This document shows positions 11,801 through 23,740 of a DNA stretch of 64,000 bases, piece by piece. The translations under genes and the position numbers were made by a program. This DNA is from Rhytidiadelphus loreus (taxonomy: Eukaryota > Streptophyta > Bryopsida > Hypnales > Hylocomiaceae). A model generated the notes under the pieces. It did not search any database, was not told the origin of the DNA, and saw nothing but the letters and a program-made list of their open reading frames with translations. How positions within the stretch are numbered: the stretch's first letter is position 1; each line of letters begins with the position of its first letter. Location of the stretch: the NCBI GenBank assembly GCA_947034895.1, contig OX344765.1, positions 3,291,001 through 3,355,000 on the forward strand. Reading direction: 5' to 3'.

Positions 11801-14530
11801 ATTGCTCAATCATAAATGTACCATTCATCACTAGCATTGGTGTAATGAGCTCCAGACACTCCAGCACCAGTCCCATTTTTCCTATTGATATTTGTAAGGT
11901 CTAGCAAATAATTGTAAATCAAAGTTATCATTCTGTATAATACCTTGGCTAGTTGTTCTGTATGCCTTGCAACACTATGCAAAACTGCGCATCCCTGCAA
12001 TCAAATTTTCCCACAAAGTCACTGCATTAAAACAGTTGCTATGTGCTCAAAATGACATTTTTCAAAGTGCCAAAATTGTGACATTCCAGTGGGGAAAGCT
12101 CTAAGCACTAGGGCAATCATAGATATGAGGTTCAAGATGATTACCAGTATATTTCGGATAATCGAGCCTCATGATCAAGAAAATGAATATATAAAATCTA
12201 CCTAGCAGAAACCTAATGGACAATCCAAGAATCATGAATCAAGGCAGAGATACTGAAATCATCAGGAACCTGATTCAATATGAGTAGGCTGTGAATGATT
12301 TCACATGAATTGGCAAGTTAATCAAATGCAAATACCTCTGCCTTGAGTTTGGCATCGGGCTGTTCAACTTCCAGAAACGCGGACACAGGGGGTAACACAC
12401 CCGATTCGGCCACCTTGGCGCCCAGTTCAGGTGTATGTTTTGCAATATCTGCTAAGGAGTTGCACAACGTCCGCCTTAAAGCTAGGTCTTTATCCTGGCG
12501 CAAAATTTCCATTTATAAGCCTTTGCACAGAAGTCATAAAGTGTAAACACCAGTGCAGTGTTTTTTCTTCTGCCTATCGAAAGTAGAGTGTCATCGACTT
12601 AGTAAGGACTCCTGACCTGTACTGTACAAAAGGAGTAAAGGAGGCATCATGCATCCAAGTTAGTGAGGCAGTTACTAAAACAAAAGGGGCATAAAATCAC
12701 ATCCCTAAAATGACATCACTTATCACTCTTGGGGTGTCCATTATTGAATTACTCTTGAGAGTGTCATTTACATCTCAAAAACTCTAACAAAAACAACACT
12801 CCAGGTGTCCTTCAACAATTGATTGACACTCCAATTTGGGGTCGTGGCAGTTTATACCCCCTTTCCTTCAACAGTAGTGGGTTTGCTACCTCAAATGCAT
12901 GCCATCTCCCTCACTTCGTATAGTGTGTACAGTAAGTAAGCAAATGACACCTACTTTCGGTCGCCACAAAAATTGGAAGCAATAAGATAAATAGCAATCT
13001 ACGCAATAACTCGGAAAAGCTTACATGGATCAAATCAGTTAGTGATTCCACAGCGCCACGATCCACCGCAATCTGAGCCAGAGCCGGGGAATGGCGAGCA
13101 ATGTTGCCAATGGTGCCAGCAGCAATCTCCTTCACCGCAGGGTCGAACTCCAAGAGCACAGGTATAATGAGCTCCATGCCTCCTTGATCCACGATAGCTT
13201 GCGAATATTGAGCCGAATGCTTCGAGATTGCCCTCAGCACATGTGTTGTTGCCCTCTTACTGAGCCGATGGGCTTCCCTGCAGATATATTCACAGAATGA
13301 ATTCTAGTTATTTCCAAAAAATGATTATCCAGTCTTTCGATATATATAGACAATTTCGTTGAGTTGGCGTGATTGAAGTTTCCAAGAATTGTGACATTCA
13401 TCTGCACAAAGATCTAAAACCTACTTTCATGAGGAGGGAATTCCGTTCCTGGGACTTTCAGTGGCTTTCAATGTTATAATGGAGAATTCATTTTTGTGGA
13501 TCATGCACCCTATTTCTGAGAGGATTCCAATGCAGTAAAATGTGTACTATTTGGACACTCTATGAAAAATGTTATGAATTTTGAAGTTTAAAATAGTGAC
13601 GTCCCAATTACGAGACTTGAACTGTGCGAGCATTTCATCTAGGAAGCATTTTTTACTGTGATATGGAACATAGAAGTTGATCTCATTTTTTACGAGTAAT
13701 GCGTTCCGAAGACACTTGCATTGGAAATGAGTAACTTTTCAACCCATCGTAAAGAGTGTCCGTGCAAATGAGACCCTACCCTAATCTCACTTATGGTGAT
13801 AGACCTATGCAGTAACTACCGTTATACCAAATTAGTATTTACGGTATATTTGCTCCCATTTGAAATGTCCAAGATGCAAAGACTCCATACCTGAGTGAAT
13901 ACAGAAGTTGAACAAGTATTCCTTCGGAAATCATAAATTGGGCAAGCCGGTCATCCCAAGCTGCTAAACGGCTCAAATTCGCACAAGCTAGCTGTTGAAT
14001 TCTTTTTGTGTTGTGAAGCAACAGAGGTCTAATAAGCTCCATGACTCCCGCATTCACAAGGATATCCACATTCTGATCAATTTCAGATCAAGTTGATCAG
14101 TACTTTATACCTCCGTTTCCAAACACATTCCAAACCCTCAAGGACCAAGGGGCCAAAATGGACCTGATGATATTTTGAGCACTTCTGAATGGGTTATATG
14201 GGGATTATTATTTCGTTCACGTTTGCTTCTTTTTTTTTATCACCACATTCAATGTTCTGCATTGCTTCTGGTGAAATAAATTTTGTCCTGCCTAAATTCT
14301 TTTCATAAATACTATTAACCTAATCTGTCACTACACAGCCATGAAATTATGATGCCAAAAAATTGTTTCAAGTTCCAGCCAGAGTTTGGTATGAACTGAG
14401 AAGCAACAAGGAAAATAACAAGAGTACGTACCAGAGGTGATTTGATCAACTCAGCAACAGAAGAGAGGAAGTCATGCTGTGCCTTCTCCCAATTTTCGAA
14501 ATGTTGAAGAATTGCTCTCGTTGTTGCCAT
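8853..14530 (-). CDS. SPAG6: SPAG6/PF16 axonemal armadillo-repeat protein
   Basis: Central-apparatus (C1 microtubule) protein of motile 9+2 axonemes, Chlamydomonas PF16; in plants it serves the sperm flagellum. Coding exons, all GT-AG: 14530-14432 (MATTRAILQHFENWEKAQ), 14072-13891 (NVDILVNAGVMELIRPLL), 13277-13025, 12494-12336, 11994-11944, 11508-11355, 10382-10054, 9173-8853 (TAG stop). Joined they give 515 residues that track human SPAG6 (509 aa) from end to end: SKHSAQYSQAIVDQGG, DIAKHTPELG, KHTPELAQSVLNAG, RLPGIMALGYLA, EPEDHLKGASAWSLGQIGKH and a C-terminal QIAKLVPTDVELRTKLL with FPEEIRSFYH. These are tandem armadillo repeats. Between 11944 and 11508 about 17-19 residues of one repeat are missing; a partly similar stretch at 11834-11881 is out of frame (see findings). 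The start is the first ATG and aligns with the family start. It has no same-strand neighbour that would share its promoter. Confidence 0.9.
9739..9851. repeat. Direct and inverted repeat in last SPAG6 intron
   Basis: CAGTTCTAAATCAG with similar 5' flank occurs at 9739-9769 and 9803-9833. The words TAATCTCCCTGTGA (9781-9794) and TCACAGGGAGATTA (9838-9851) are perfect inverted arms 43 bases apart. Together they make a small hairpin-like insertion. Confidence 0.65.
10550..11060 (-). repeat. Tandem repeat of 83-115 bp inside a SPAG6 intron
   Basis: The word AACGCACTGAATAATGCA or a close form recurs at about 10557, 10640, 10733, 10826 and 10941, each time followed by TTTGGATAC/TGCC, GCAAAAGTTATAAG and TTTGCAAGTAATAGAGGATT. 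A related single unit lies at about 13525 in an earlier intron of the same gene. Confidence 0.75.
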
Positions 14531-15812
14531 GAGCTTTTCTCTAGGTGCTCAGATTTTCTATATCCATGACCACAGGTCAGAAACTATGAAAGTAAGCCAG
14601 ACTCAGAAATACCTTGGCAAACTGCAGATCCATCGAATTAAAAACAGGATCACTGTGAAGAAACTGAACGCGAAAGAAAATTTATCGCGTTGTAATCAAT
14701 CTCTCCCAAATAGATTGCCTTCGACCCTGCCTATGAGAGGAAAAGCTTGTGAAATCAACTGCTAATACGGATCAATAGTCACTAATTCTACACAGCTGCA
14801 AAACTTCTGATTATTCCCAGCACTGGTCCCACGCTTCACCTTTCGTATCTCCAATACCGGTAGTTCATGAATGCCAATTTTGCCCAAGACCAGCACTTGC
14901 CATGTTCTTCACTGATTCCGGCGATATAAAACTTGGGCCCATCGGAATTATTGGATTTACACAACAAGATCAACTGGATTCGTCAGTAATAAACGAAGAA
15001 TCCTTGGTCCTTGAGGGGATAAACGATGCACAGAAACGGTCAATCCTTGAAAACCTTGGGCGAAAGTTGATTCCTTACAGCCTCATTCCATCCTTGTAAC
15101 ATGCTGCAAAAAGGTCCTGCGAAGAACCCTAAAAAGGTTTGACATAGTTGAGTGTCGGACAGCTCCCTCTCTCTTCTCTCACTACTGGAGCTTGATGCCT
15201 ACTACCTCTCTAGTTATATCGTAATGTGTATCCATTGGTAAGCGTAAATGGTTCATAAGATGCTAAAGAACACCCAGTGGATAAAGTCGCCATGTCCTGA
15301 AACTAGGTTAGCAGTACACTGAATAGTCACAAGTAATAATAATCTGGGCATTGAAAAAGAATCAGGATCAACTCATGAGTGGACTAGTGATTATCCCCAA
15401 GTAGTGATTGTCAAGAGGACTAACCAATGCTCACTTGAACGAGGTAAGATTGGCAATAATCAATTCAACATAGTGCCAAAATGGGAAATGAGTTTAACAT
15501 TGTGTCCACACCCAGACTAGTGCCATGCAGACATCCCCATTTCAGCATTCATAACGTATGCACCTCATTCTGAAACTCACAAATGCTAACCCAAGATGTA
15601 TCACGGTTAGTGAACAGAACTGAAGGAAACCACATAATCTAAAGAACAAGTTCTCTTCATTCGCTCTCTGCAATCCTAGATAGAACCATAGTTGCAGTGC
15701 ACTGGACTAAACTCTTACGAGAACAAAAAGCCCGTAGTCCATGAATTCAAGCTGAGATGGGATCCTCATCTTAGAAGAGGACACTAAATCCTCTGCCTTA
15801 CATTACAAAAAC
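14531..15812. other. Intergenic DNA between SPAG6 and OSTC
   Basis: Contains the SPAG6 upstream region (just above 14530) and, at its far end, probably part of the OSTC 3' UTR. A 65-codon open frame at 14902-15099 (+) has no sequence I recognise and no splice context. No other feature seen. Confidence 0.45.
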
Positions 15813-16036
15813 AAGGTTCACATCATAATAATAGGGTTTCGTACTCTGTCACTACAGCAATTAGAGTTTCAGTGCAAAACCGAGATTGTTGCTCAACTGT
15901 TACCAGCAAGTGGCTCACGAATGTGAGTCGAGACGTTCATCTACATCATAAGCACAGGTTCACAAGATAAACTAGGGTTTCGTACTCTGCTAATATGGCA
16001 ATTAGGGTTTCAGTGCAAAACCGAGATTGTCGCTCA
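15813..16036 (-). repeat. Direct repeat of about 80 bp in the OSTC 3' flank
   Basis: The stretch around TAGGGTTTCGTACTCTG (first at 15833, again at 15974) continues in both copies through GCAATTAG, GTTTCAGTGCAAAACC and GAGATTGT. Spacing is 141 bases. It begins 70 bases past the OSTC stop, so it is likely within the 3' UTR. Confidence 0.75.
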
Positions 16037-16105
16037 AATGAGCACGGCAAGCCATCACATTGCAACACTCAATCAAAAATTCGAGATTCTACAATGGTCG
16101 CCCAA

Positions 16106-16498
16106 TCACCGCATGTAGGAAGGGATCTTGATATGCAAGAACAGCATGCTCATCGTGTAGGCCACGAAGACGCATCCGACGCCGGCTCCCATGAACGAGA
16201 GGCGCACATTGCGCGCCCGCGCCTTCTCGCTCGCGAGGTCCATCATAATCAACCCCAATCCGCCCAACACGAACATGAATCCGGCCGACAGGCCTTCGAT
16301 GATGTACTGCCCGTTCACGCGCCCAGGGAGAAACACCACGGGCTGCACCGCCCCTGTCACGGGATCCTGCTTGCTGCCGATTCCAGGAGGCTCCACGATC
16401 ACGTCATACACGAATCCCGAGATCACCAGGAAGTAGGTGAGCAGGACGATGAGGAACACCGTCATCGCCGAGGGAAGCTCCCATGTTGACAGCTTCAT
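16106..16498 (-). CDS. OSTC: OSTC-type oligosaccharyltransferase subunit
   Basis: Small membrane subunit of the ER oligosaccharyltransferase complex, which transfers glycan to Asn of nascent proteins; in animals OSTC links the STT3A enzyme to the translocon. The 130-residue product shows the family signatures LPSAMTVFLIVLLTYFLV, YDVIVEPPGIGS, GRVNGQYIIEGLSAGF, FVLGGLGLIMMDLA and the C-terminal KIPSYMR. Three hydrophobic segments can be seen at about residues 10-32, 69-88 and 101-121. Animal homologues have about 149 residues, with some 20 extra at the N-terminus. Here an ATG precedes KLSTWELPS and no upstream exon is evident, so a short N-terminus is the simplest reading; an acceptor-like CAG six bases upstream leaves a 5' exon possible. 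The coding stretch has no intron and is much richer in GC than the DNA around it. Confidence 0.92.
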   Translation of the reverse strand: MKLSTWELPSAMTVFLIVLLTYFLVISGFVYDVIVEPPGIGSKQDPVTGAVQPVVFLPGRVNGQYIIEGLSAGFMFVLGGLGLIMMDLASEKARARNVRLSFMGAGVGCVFVAYTMSMLFLHIKIPSYMR

Positions 16499-18929
16499 GA
16501 CTGTTGATGCGACGAGCGAGAGAGAAACGCGAAATGCAAAAAAACTAAATGCAAGTGGAGGAAGGAGAATCTTCAGGAATTGGAAATGAAGGTGTGGGGG
16601 GTGCAGGAGTGTAGTTGCGAAATAGAGAGCTTCGGGAGGCTGGCTATGGCGTTTCGAGGCTGGGGTTCTCTGCGAGACCGTCTAGAAGCAAGTCAAAGTG
16701 ACGATGAACGTGCTCCCCTCTCCTTGTTGCGAAAAAGTGAAAGGCAATCATACTTTAAAGTCTAGAATCGCGAATTTATTTTTCATAACCTCTAAATGAG
16801 TTTTAACACCCTCATGATCAAACATTATAATCTTTCAATCCTTAAATGATATTGTCGTGTTTTCTTTTCTTTTGTGATCTCTAACGTGGCTAGTTTGAAT
16901 TTGTAAGGTTACAATTCAAAAAAAATTGATTCAACTTATCAAAATGTTGAATTTTTGTTCAATTTAGAATAAATTGCAAGAGGCTCAAAAAAGGCCATGG
17001 GCATTTAGCAGTTAATGAATGTTGGCAAATGTGGTTTAGCAAATGTTTAGAAATAAAAAGATTCATTTTTTCACATATTATTTTTATTCTTTGAAAAACA
17101 ATAACCCAAAAACTTTAACACATATTTTTTAGAAATGTTTTATATCAACTCTAACCATTGGGTATGGTACTACATTCCTTAAAGAAACTTCAAAAAAAAT
17201 TGTAAATTATATTAATGAAAAGAAAAAAATAATGTGATTTGGCTTTATCAATGGTATAGATATTTTGGAGGCATACAAATTATTTCTTGATTTTCTTAAA
17301 GCAATCTTATGACCTTTAGCTTAAGCATACAGGGGTTAAATAAAATTTATCATATTGCTATTATTAGTCATTTATTGTATCAAATTTGGAATTGAACCAA
17401 CTACAAAAAATACAAGATAGGATATTCTCATAGTGACTTACAAAATTGGGTCAATATTTGAGACATTTGTATTCAAAGAGACATAAAGCAAAAATGATTG
17501 AAGAAATTGTGAAAGTGTAAAGAAAAGAGTTGTAGTATATGAGCTATTGTACACTTCTTCAAAAATTTGAAGCTAAATACAATCATGATTCAAAAGTCAA
17601 TTAACTACAAAGTTTGAAATCCTTCAAACTAAATTTGAACTACTTTTCTAAAGTACTAATTTTTTTTTATTAATTGCTTTAATTGAAAATACCATTGTAC
17701 AAGGACATGGCTAATTTTGAGGGATTTCATTTTAAACACCACAAAATTAGGCATGTCACCTTACTAAAACTTTTTAAATTTGATCTTTATACATTTCAAT
17801 TTTTTTTCAAAATTGAAAAAATGCAGTTGATACTTGTGTAAATGGAATTTGAAGATCCATGATAAAATCAAAGACATAAAATCTTTTCAATAATTCTAAA
17901 TAGCCTGTAGGTTGTTGTAGAAACCATTGATAGCCATTGAAATTGCAATGTTTTTGATACAAATGTCTTCTTAAGACACCACTAATAATTATTTAAATAT
18001 AGGTTTTGGAATCATGCTTTTACTTTCATCAATGATATTCAACAATGATGCTTCTATTCTAAAACGCCAACACCCTTACACATTGGATTATATCTAATGA
18101 TCTTCAATATTCCTAAACCTACATCCAAAAATGTCTCAACAAATATTGGCCTAACATTTTCTTAGTTATATTCTATGCTCTCTTTCTTACCATTATTAAT
18201 GAATGAAGTATTTTGATGAAGTATTTCTATCTTTTAGTGATGAAACCACATATTGTATACATGTCATAAAATTTCTAGATGTTTTTTGGTGAATGATGAT
18301 TTGAATTGACTATGAACTCTTGAAATAAAAGTGAAGCCCAAATCTATATCAAACGGTACAAAATGTGCTCCAAAAATCTGAAAATTTCACCACAATTATA
18401 TATTCTAGTAAAAAATATAGAGCAAGGAGAATTTCTGTAAAATTTTACAATTAGAATACAATTGACCCTTCACTCCAAGATTTATTAGAAATTTAGAGTA
18501 TAAGGAGACCACAATAATAAACCCTCAATTCTAATTGCAATCATATATTCAATTCTAGGAATCTAAAAAGATTTCGAATTGATGTAAGAAGTTATACTTG
18601 ATTAACTATGTTTGAATTCAAAAAATATAATTTTCATAGGTGAAATTCAAATCTAGAGCAAGGAGCTCCTAATTACAAAAATACAATAGAAAAAATCTTT
18701 TTTTTACCAAATGGATCAAGCATTCTCTTCTATAGAATAATTACTAATACCTCAATTAATGAGGGAATTCTTCACCATCCATCTACTACATATATACACA
18801 CACAAGAAAATTGCAAAGAAAAATTGAATGAAAAATTTCAATTCATCATTCTTTGATGTATAGTACATTTGAAATCATTTGTAAGCCACTTTATAGCAAT
18901 TGTGACCTTAGAGGGTAATTATAGGATAA
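16499..18929. other. OSTC upstream region, then AT-rich repeat-derived DNA
   Basis: About 16499-16770 is the OSTC promoter and 5' UTR region; no clear TATA box on the minus strand. After 16.77 kb GC content falls sharply and no exon is seen. Stretches around 17.4-17.7 kb resemble 26.26-26.56 kb weakly, so this is probably decayed repeat DNA. Confidence 0.45.
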
Positions 18930-19345
18930 AGGTAGAAGGTTGTAACATAGCGAAATACAACAAAGGTAGGCATGTGCCTATTTGAGAGATTCTTAACACT
19001 CTCCTCCTCCAACTCAATAAAACCTTATGGGTGTCAAGTATATAAAAAAAAACGTTTTCAAGTTTCCAAAACATGGTGACATTTTCTTACTTGGTCATAT
19101 CTACAATTATAAGTCCCCTAGCTTGATGAAACCTAAATATGCTCACCAAATTGCACTCTCAATGGCTCATCAAGCCCCATGACAAAGTCACACCCTAAAG
19201 GTTCATGGAATCAAGGTGGTGACAATGAACTATTGTTTCACACATCCTAATTAGTTAACCCCTAAAGGTTCATGACTATGTTTTATATCAAAATTCACTC
19301 CAAAAACACTAAATGCTCAATCATGTAGTTCTTTTTTTGTTTATT
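18930..19345 (+). repeat. Repeat family M, copy 1
   Basis: Shares with 37.87-38.33 kb and with 48.99-49.12 plus 50.25-50.56 kb the ordered words GTACAACAAGG-like, GTGTCAAGTATATAA, TTTCTTACTTGG, CTAGCTTGATGAAACC, CACCAAATTGCACTCTCAAT and AACCCCTAAAGGTTCATGAC. No ends fixed. Confidence 0.7.
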
Positions 19346-19546
19346 TTTGTTGCTCGTATTCAAATATTTTGAACTAAAGAGTGTATAACTTCTTTTTTCA
19401 TACACAAATTGAAACAAAAATTATATCCCCAAAGCTACTCCATTCACCTTCAAAAAAAAATTCAAAAGAATATTGTAAAATTTGAAATCATAGGAACTTG
19501 CCCAATATCCTAAAAATCCCACTTACTAAGGATTTTTGAACCTTAA

Positions 19547-20265
19547 CCCAGGAACGCCGGGAATGCCATTTCCTGGCGTTTGGATGACTGTGCGGTGGTG
19601 AGCAGGGAGACTGGAAGCATTTTTTCATCCATTTTTTGCTTCTTGACCTTTCACAGAGGATTATGAAGAGTACCTCAGTGAGTTTGTATTCACGTGAATC
19701 AAAAGTTAGTAAAAAAAATGGACCACAAAATATGCTATTTTCAATGTATTTTGAGAAGTTGTTGCTCCTTGCTTTACATCTAAAATTTCTCCAAAAAAAT
19801 GATAGTTTTTGAATTTTAGCCCAACTACTGAAATGAAGGTCATGTATTCTTGTTTCTACTCCAATTGGCATTTTGAAAAAATTCGTAATATTGAATATTT
19901 TATTGCAATTTGAACTTTGAATGTATTTTCAATGCCTATTGCATTATAATTATAGAATGATATGGGATTTGAGTTTCCACCATGATGTTTGTCACTATAA
20001 TGTACACCCATGGTGAAATTTTCAGATTTTTTGAAATAATTTTCCATTTGATATGATTTTTCTTCACTTTTTCTTCAGAAATTATCAAAAAAATCAATTT
20101 TCCTCAAAAAAATCTAAATATTTTGTGAAGTAAAGAAAACATGTAATTTCATCTCTGAAAAATAAATATAAAAATTTTCATCTATATCTAGTTCAAAAAT
20201 GGCAACAAACTGAGAGATGGGCAATGAGGCCTAAAATCAGTGGTTATAGGTCCGTCCTTTAGGGG
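19547..20265 (+). repeat. TTAA-flanked segment (family J)
   Basis: Lies between TTAA at 19543-19546 and 20266-20269. The right end reads CCTTTAGGGG before TTAA, like the PB-A elements, whereas the left end CCCAGGAACGCC is different; the same left-end sequence appears inverted at 63.48-63.53 kb next to another TTAA. The interior, read in reverse, matches the segments at 31.34, 43.33 and 61.54 kb (AAATTGCAATAAAATATTCAA). It may be one element with unlike ends or two abutting remnants. Confidence 0.5.
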
Positions 20266-20272
20266 TTAAGGC

Positions 20273-20830
20273 TTAACACGCATGGGAGGATAACATAAAG
20301 AGGATAACTTCAGTCTTGGACGGAGAAGAGCATTCGTGACCACCTTTGTGAAATCGGATGAAATTTCGTGGGGGGGAGGGTATAAACACACTCACGAGAC
20401 CCTCGATATCTACAAACCTGGTATTGGGTCTTCGTCAGGCTTTGATCAAATTGAACCATTTTCTACAAAATCTATGCTTTTTCACTGTAATCTACGTGCT
20501 TCACTGTTGGCAGCCGCACGAAGCCAGCTGGGATGCATCGTGGGGCGGCGGTGGCTGTGCAGGGCGCAGTGATGTCAAATCTATCAAAGCTTCATTGAAT
20601 CAACGTCCAGATGTGATTTAATTGAACTGCTTTCTTATACATCTACGCTTCTAGGACCCAATCTCCGTTGTTCGCTGCCGTCGGAGAATGCTACAAAACC
20701 ACTGCTCGGTCCCTTCAAATCTATCAATTGTACGTCGAATCAGCACCAGGGTATGATCAAATTGCCCTGTTTCTTGATAAGTCTACGCTTTTGTAACTCA
20801 ATCTACGACTCTTTGGATGTTGGCGCCTGC
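20273..20830 (+). repeat. AATCTACG modular repeat, copy 1
   Basis: Units begin near 20400, 20570 and 20715. Each has the order ATCTAC(G/A)AA, GAATCA, TTGAACT, ATCTACGCTT, AATCTACG, then a GC-rich variable stretch. Begins 4 bases after the TTAA that closes segment J. A shared tail (GACACTTGTTGCATTCTCTT) continues to about 21060. Confidence 0.75.
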
Positions 20831-21097
20831 AAAACGAAGTCGTTTTCACGTTTTCGCGCCAGTCACGGGTGGACTGGCCAAGAACACGGAACGAAATTCT
20901 GGTGTTGATCTTGCTGGAAATCCCATTGCGACACTTGTTGCATTCTCTTGCTCTGGACCCACCCAGCTCTTGTAAAAGTGACTTTTCTTAATGGTTCATT
21001 TCAAAATTAGCAATTTATTGTCCTTTCATCCTGTGCCGTTGTCACATTCCAAGGAAAGGTAAAAGTAATTTTCTAAATAAATAAACAAATAAATAAT

Positions 21098-21240
21098 CCA
21101 TAACTTTTGCATTGTAGGTTTTAACATCACAAAACAAAGTTTGTGCAACCCTTCTCGTAGAGAGCTATATGACAATACTAAGAGCACACAGAAGGGACGC
21201 ATGGTTTTGGAGATCTCTCACTGCAACAAACTAACTAACT
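21098..21240 (+). repeat. Repeat family U, copy 2
   Basis: Same ordered words as the copy at 3.07 kb (AACAAAGTTTGTGCAACC), placed directly after an AATCTACG repeat tail, as also at 23.6 kb. Confidence 0.65.
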
Positions 21241-21244
21241 AACT

Positions 21245-21770
21245 TAAGGTATGGATTTTGAATAAATACTATAAACTCATTAATAGGTTTGTAGCAATTT
21301 ATAATATTTGATATATTTTTTGAATGACTTGAACAAATTTGTCAAAAATATTATAATAAATTGACTAATTGTTCCCAAATACTCCTCTAATGAAATTAGC
21401 TAAGTAAATATTTATAGTTAATTTGTTCATGATTAGTATGAATCACAATTTGTTAATTAGTTAATTTGTCCTAATTGCCTCACAATTTATACCCCATCTT
21501 CATTCTAAATCTAAATTTAGGTTATTCATACTTGTCTTATGAGATTTGTGTGACACATACAAGATAAAGGGAACAACCTTAGATTTTGGCTTTGAAATGA
21601 AAATTAGAGGAGATATGCAATGTAAGGCCAAGTTAGGTGCATGTTGCAATTAGGTACATTTACATTATTATTTGGAACGTTTCGTTGTTTCAAAGCTTTG
21701 TGCTTTTCAAGACTATTGTTTCATGAAAGGTTTCACAATTTGCCATTGGATGTACTTAGAACATCAAAAT
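21245..21770 (+). repeat. Repeat family V, copy 1
   Basis: About 520 bp shared with 25.39-25.92 kb and partly with 59.57-59.91 kb: CTAATTGTTCCCAAATACTC, GTCCTAATTGCCTCA, GATTTGTG..ACACATA, CTTTGTGCTTTTCAA. Inverted partial copies lie near 38.63 and 55.74 kb. Confidence 0.7.
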
Positions 21771-21904
21771 TTCATTCCCGAACCACTAAATGTCCAATCA
21801 TGTAGTTCTTTATTGTTTATTTTTGTTGCTCGGATTCAAGCATTTTGACTTGAGGAAAGCCGTATAACTTATTTTCCCACACATAAATTGAAATAAAAAT
21901 TATG

Positions 21905-21917
21905 CCCCCCCCCCCAA
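21905..21917 (+). repeat. Poly(C) tract of about 12 bases
   Basis: A C run replaces the 4-6 C seen at the matching place in related sequence at 19.42 kb and 50.86 kb (ATTATATCCCC..AAAGCTA). Confidence 0.85.
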
Positions 21918-22029
21918 AGCTAATACATTCACCTTCAAATTTTTTTTTTTAAAGAATACTATAAAATTTGAAATTGTAGAAATCCAAAAAACTTGCCCCA
22001 AATCCTAAAAGTCCTATTCGAGGATTTTG

Positions 22030-22860
22030 AACCTTTAGCGTTATTGCAAATGAGGTCTATGCCTCCAAAAAGTAAATGCACCTTGGTTAACTCTAATTGT
22101 AAGTTTCAAAATATCCATTATTGGTATGTGCTTTAAATTGTGAAAATGAATCTTAACAAGTTTTAGTTTTACCCCATTTTAAAATCTTGAAATCTTGAAA
22201 AAATTAAAAAATTAAAAGAATTATTGCAATTGTAATCTCTAAATGTCAAAATCCATATTACACCATATTGTGTGTGTTTCATTCAAATTTTTTTATTTTA
22301 AAATTATGTTTTTCATCCTAACCCATCATTTATGGTAAAAATCTAGATTATTCTAATATACATTGCAATAGATATAATTTTATTTCTACCTTTTATTTTT
22401 AAAAATAACAATTATTTGATTTTTCCATCAAAGTTTATTAAAAGAAATCATTGTCAATAGAAAATATGCTTTTTCACACATGAAAATATCAAGATTCTAT
22501 ATTGGTATATCAATTACATAATAGGTTAAATTTAGCTTGACAATGAAATTTAACTTGAAGGTCATTGCTAAGAGTGTTTTGGGTGTAAAAAATAAAACAA
22601 CTAATTGAGAAATTTTCACACTAATCCCACATCTACTTATACCTCTTCAAATAATTTCAAATTAATTGGATTGTTTTTTGTTATGTTTACAAATTTATTT
22701 CCACTTTTAGACACAAAAATTGTAACTACAACAATTTTTTATGAAACAAAGTGAAAATTTTCATAATAATTGACAATTGATAGTGTCTCGTAATAAAAAT
22801 ATAAGATTGATATTTGAACACAATTTAGCTTTGACTATTTTGCAATGGATTTAGTCCTTT
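22030..22860 (+). repeat. AT-rich repeat family BB, copy 1
   Basis: Matches 52.98-54.0 kb in order: GCCTCCAAAA, TGC(A)CCTTGGT, a TCATTCA-TTTTTT block, and CTTGAAG(G/A)TCAT. No coding pattern. It ends at TCCTTTAGGAG followed by TTAA (22866-22869 region), the same end as the PB-A elements. Confidence 0.55.
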
Positions 22861-22871
22861 AGGAGTTAACA

Positions 22872-23395
22872 AGCATGGAGCACTGAAAGTCTTGGAGAAG
22901 AACATCCACCTTTGTGAAATCACATTTGCAAAATCAGATGGGAATCCGTCCAGGAGGCCGGGGGCCGTCCACCTCACGAGACCCTCTGCCCATGTATCTA
23001 CGAAACTGACATCGGATCTTGGCCAGACGTTGGTCGAATTGAGCTATTTTGTACCAAATCTATGCTTTCTCACCATAATCTACGTGCATCACTACTGCTT
23101 GGTGGAATGCATCGTGGGGCAACCGCGGGTGTGCAGCACGCTGTGACTTCAAATCTACGAATGCTGAAACGAATCAACGTGGGTGTGTGATTTGATTGAA
23201 CTGCATTCTCATACATCTACGCTTCTACAACTCAATCTCCGTTGTCCACCAATGTGGGCGATTGCCACCGAACCAACGCTCAGTCCCTTCAAATCTACAA
23301 ATTTTACGTCGAATCAACACCATGGTATGATCCAATTGAACTGTTTCTTAAGAAGTTTACGTTTTTGTAATTCAATCTACGCTTCTACAGAACGT
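22872..23395 (+). repeat. AATCTACG modular repeat, copy 2
   Basis: Three units near 22990, 23150 and 23300; starts just after a TTAA preceded by CCTTTAGGAG, the same arrangement as copy 1. Tail shared with copy 1 (TTCTCTTGCTCTGGACCCAC) to about 23545. Confidence 0.75.
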
Positions 23396-23584
23396 GTTCA
23401 AAATCCCATCTCGACACTTGTCGCATTCTCTTGCTCTGGACCCACCGTGCAGGACTCGCGCTCTTGTAAAAGTGCTTTTTCTTATTGGTTCATTTTCGAA
23501 ATTAGTAAATTTATTATCCTTTTGTAGCCATTGCCACACTATAATAAAATTAAAATAAAAGTATTTTCTAATTTTCTAATTCAT

Positions 23585-23740
23585 AAAACCTTTGAAATTT
23601 AATGTCTTTTATACCATATGTTCAAACGCCACGAAATAAAGCATGTCCACACTTCCTCACAAAGAGCTTTCCAATGGTACCAAGAACACTATATGAGGGA
23701 GGCACGGCTCCAAAGATCTCATCATAACAAACAAAAACGC
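23585..23740 (+). repeat. Repeat family U, copy 3
   Basis: Carries ACGAAATAAAGCATGTCCAC, AGAGCTTTCCAATGG and GATCTCATCATAACAAAC in family order. Confidence 0.6.

Noticed and set aside
14902..15099. 65-codon open frame on the plus strand as a small gene
   Set aside because: No known similarity, no splice or promoter context, length expected by chance.
20273..23395. Conserved blocks with variable spacers looked like a CRISPR array
   Set aside because: Blocks are about 100 bp and degenerate, spacers are uneven, the DNA is a plant nuclear genome, and copies are scattered.
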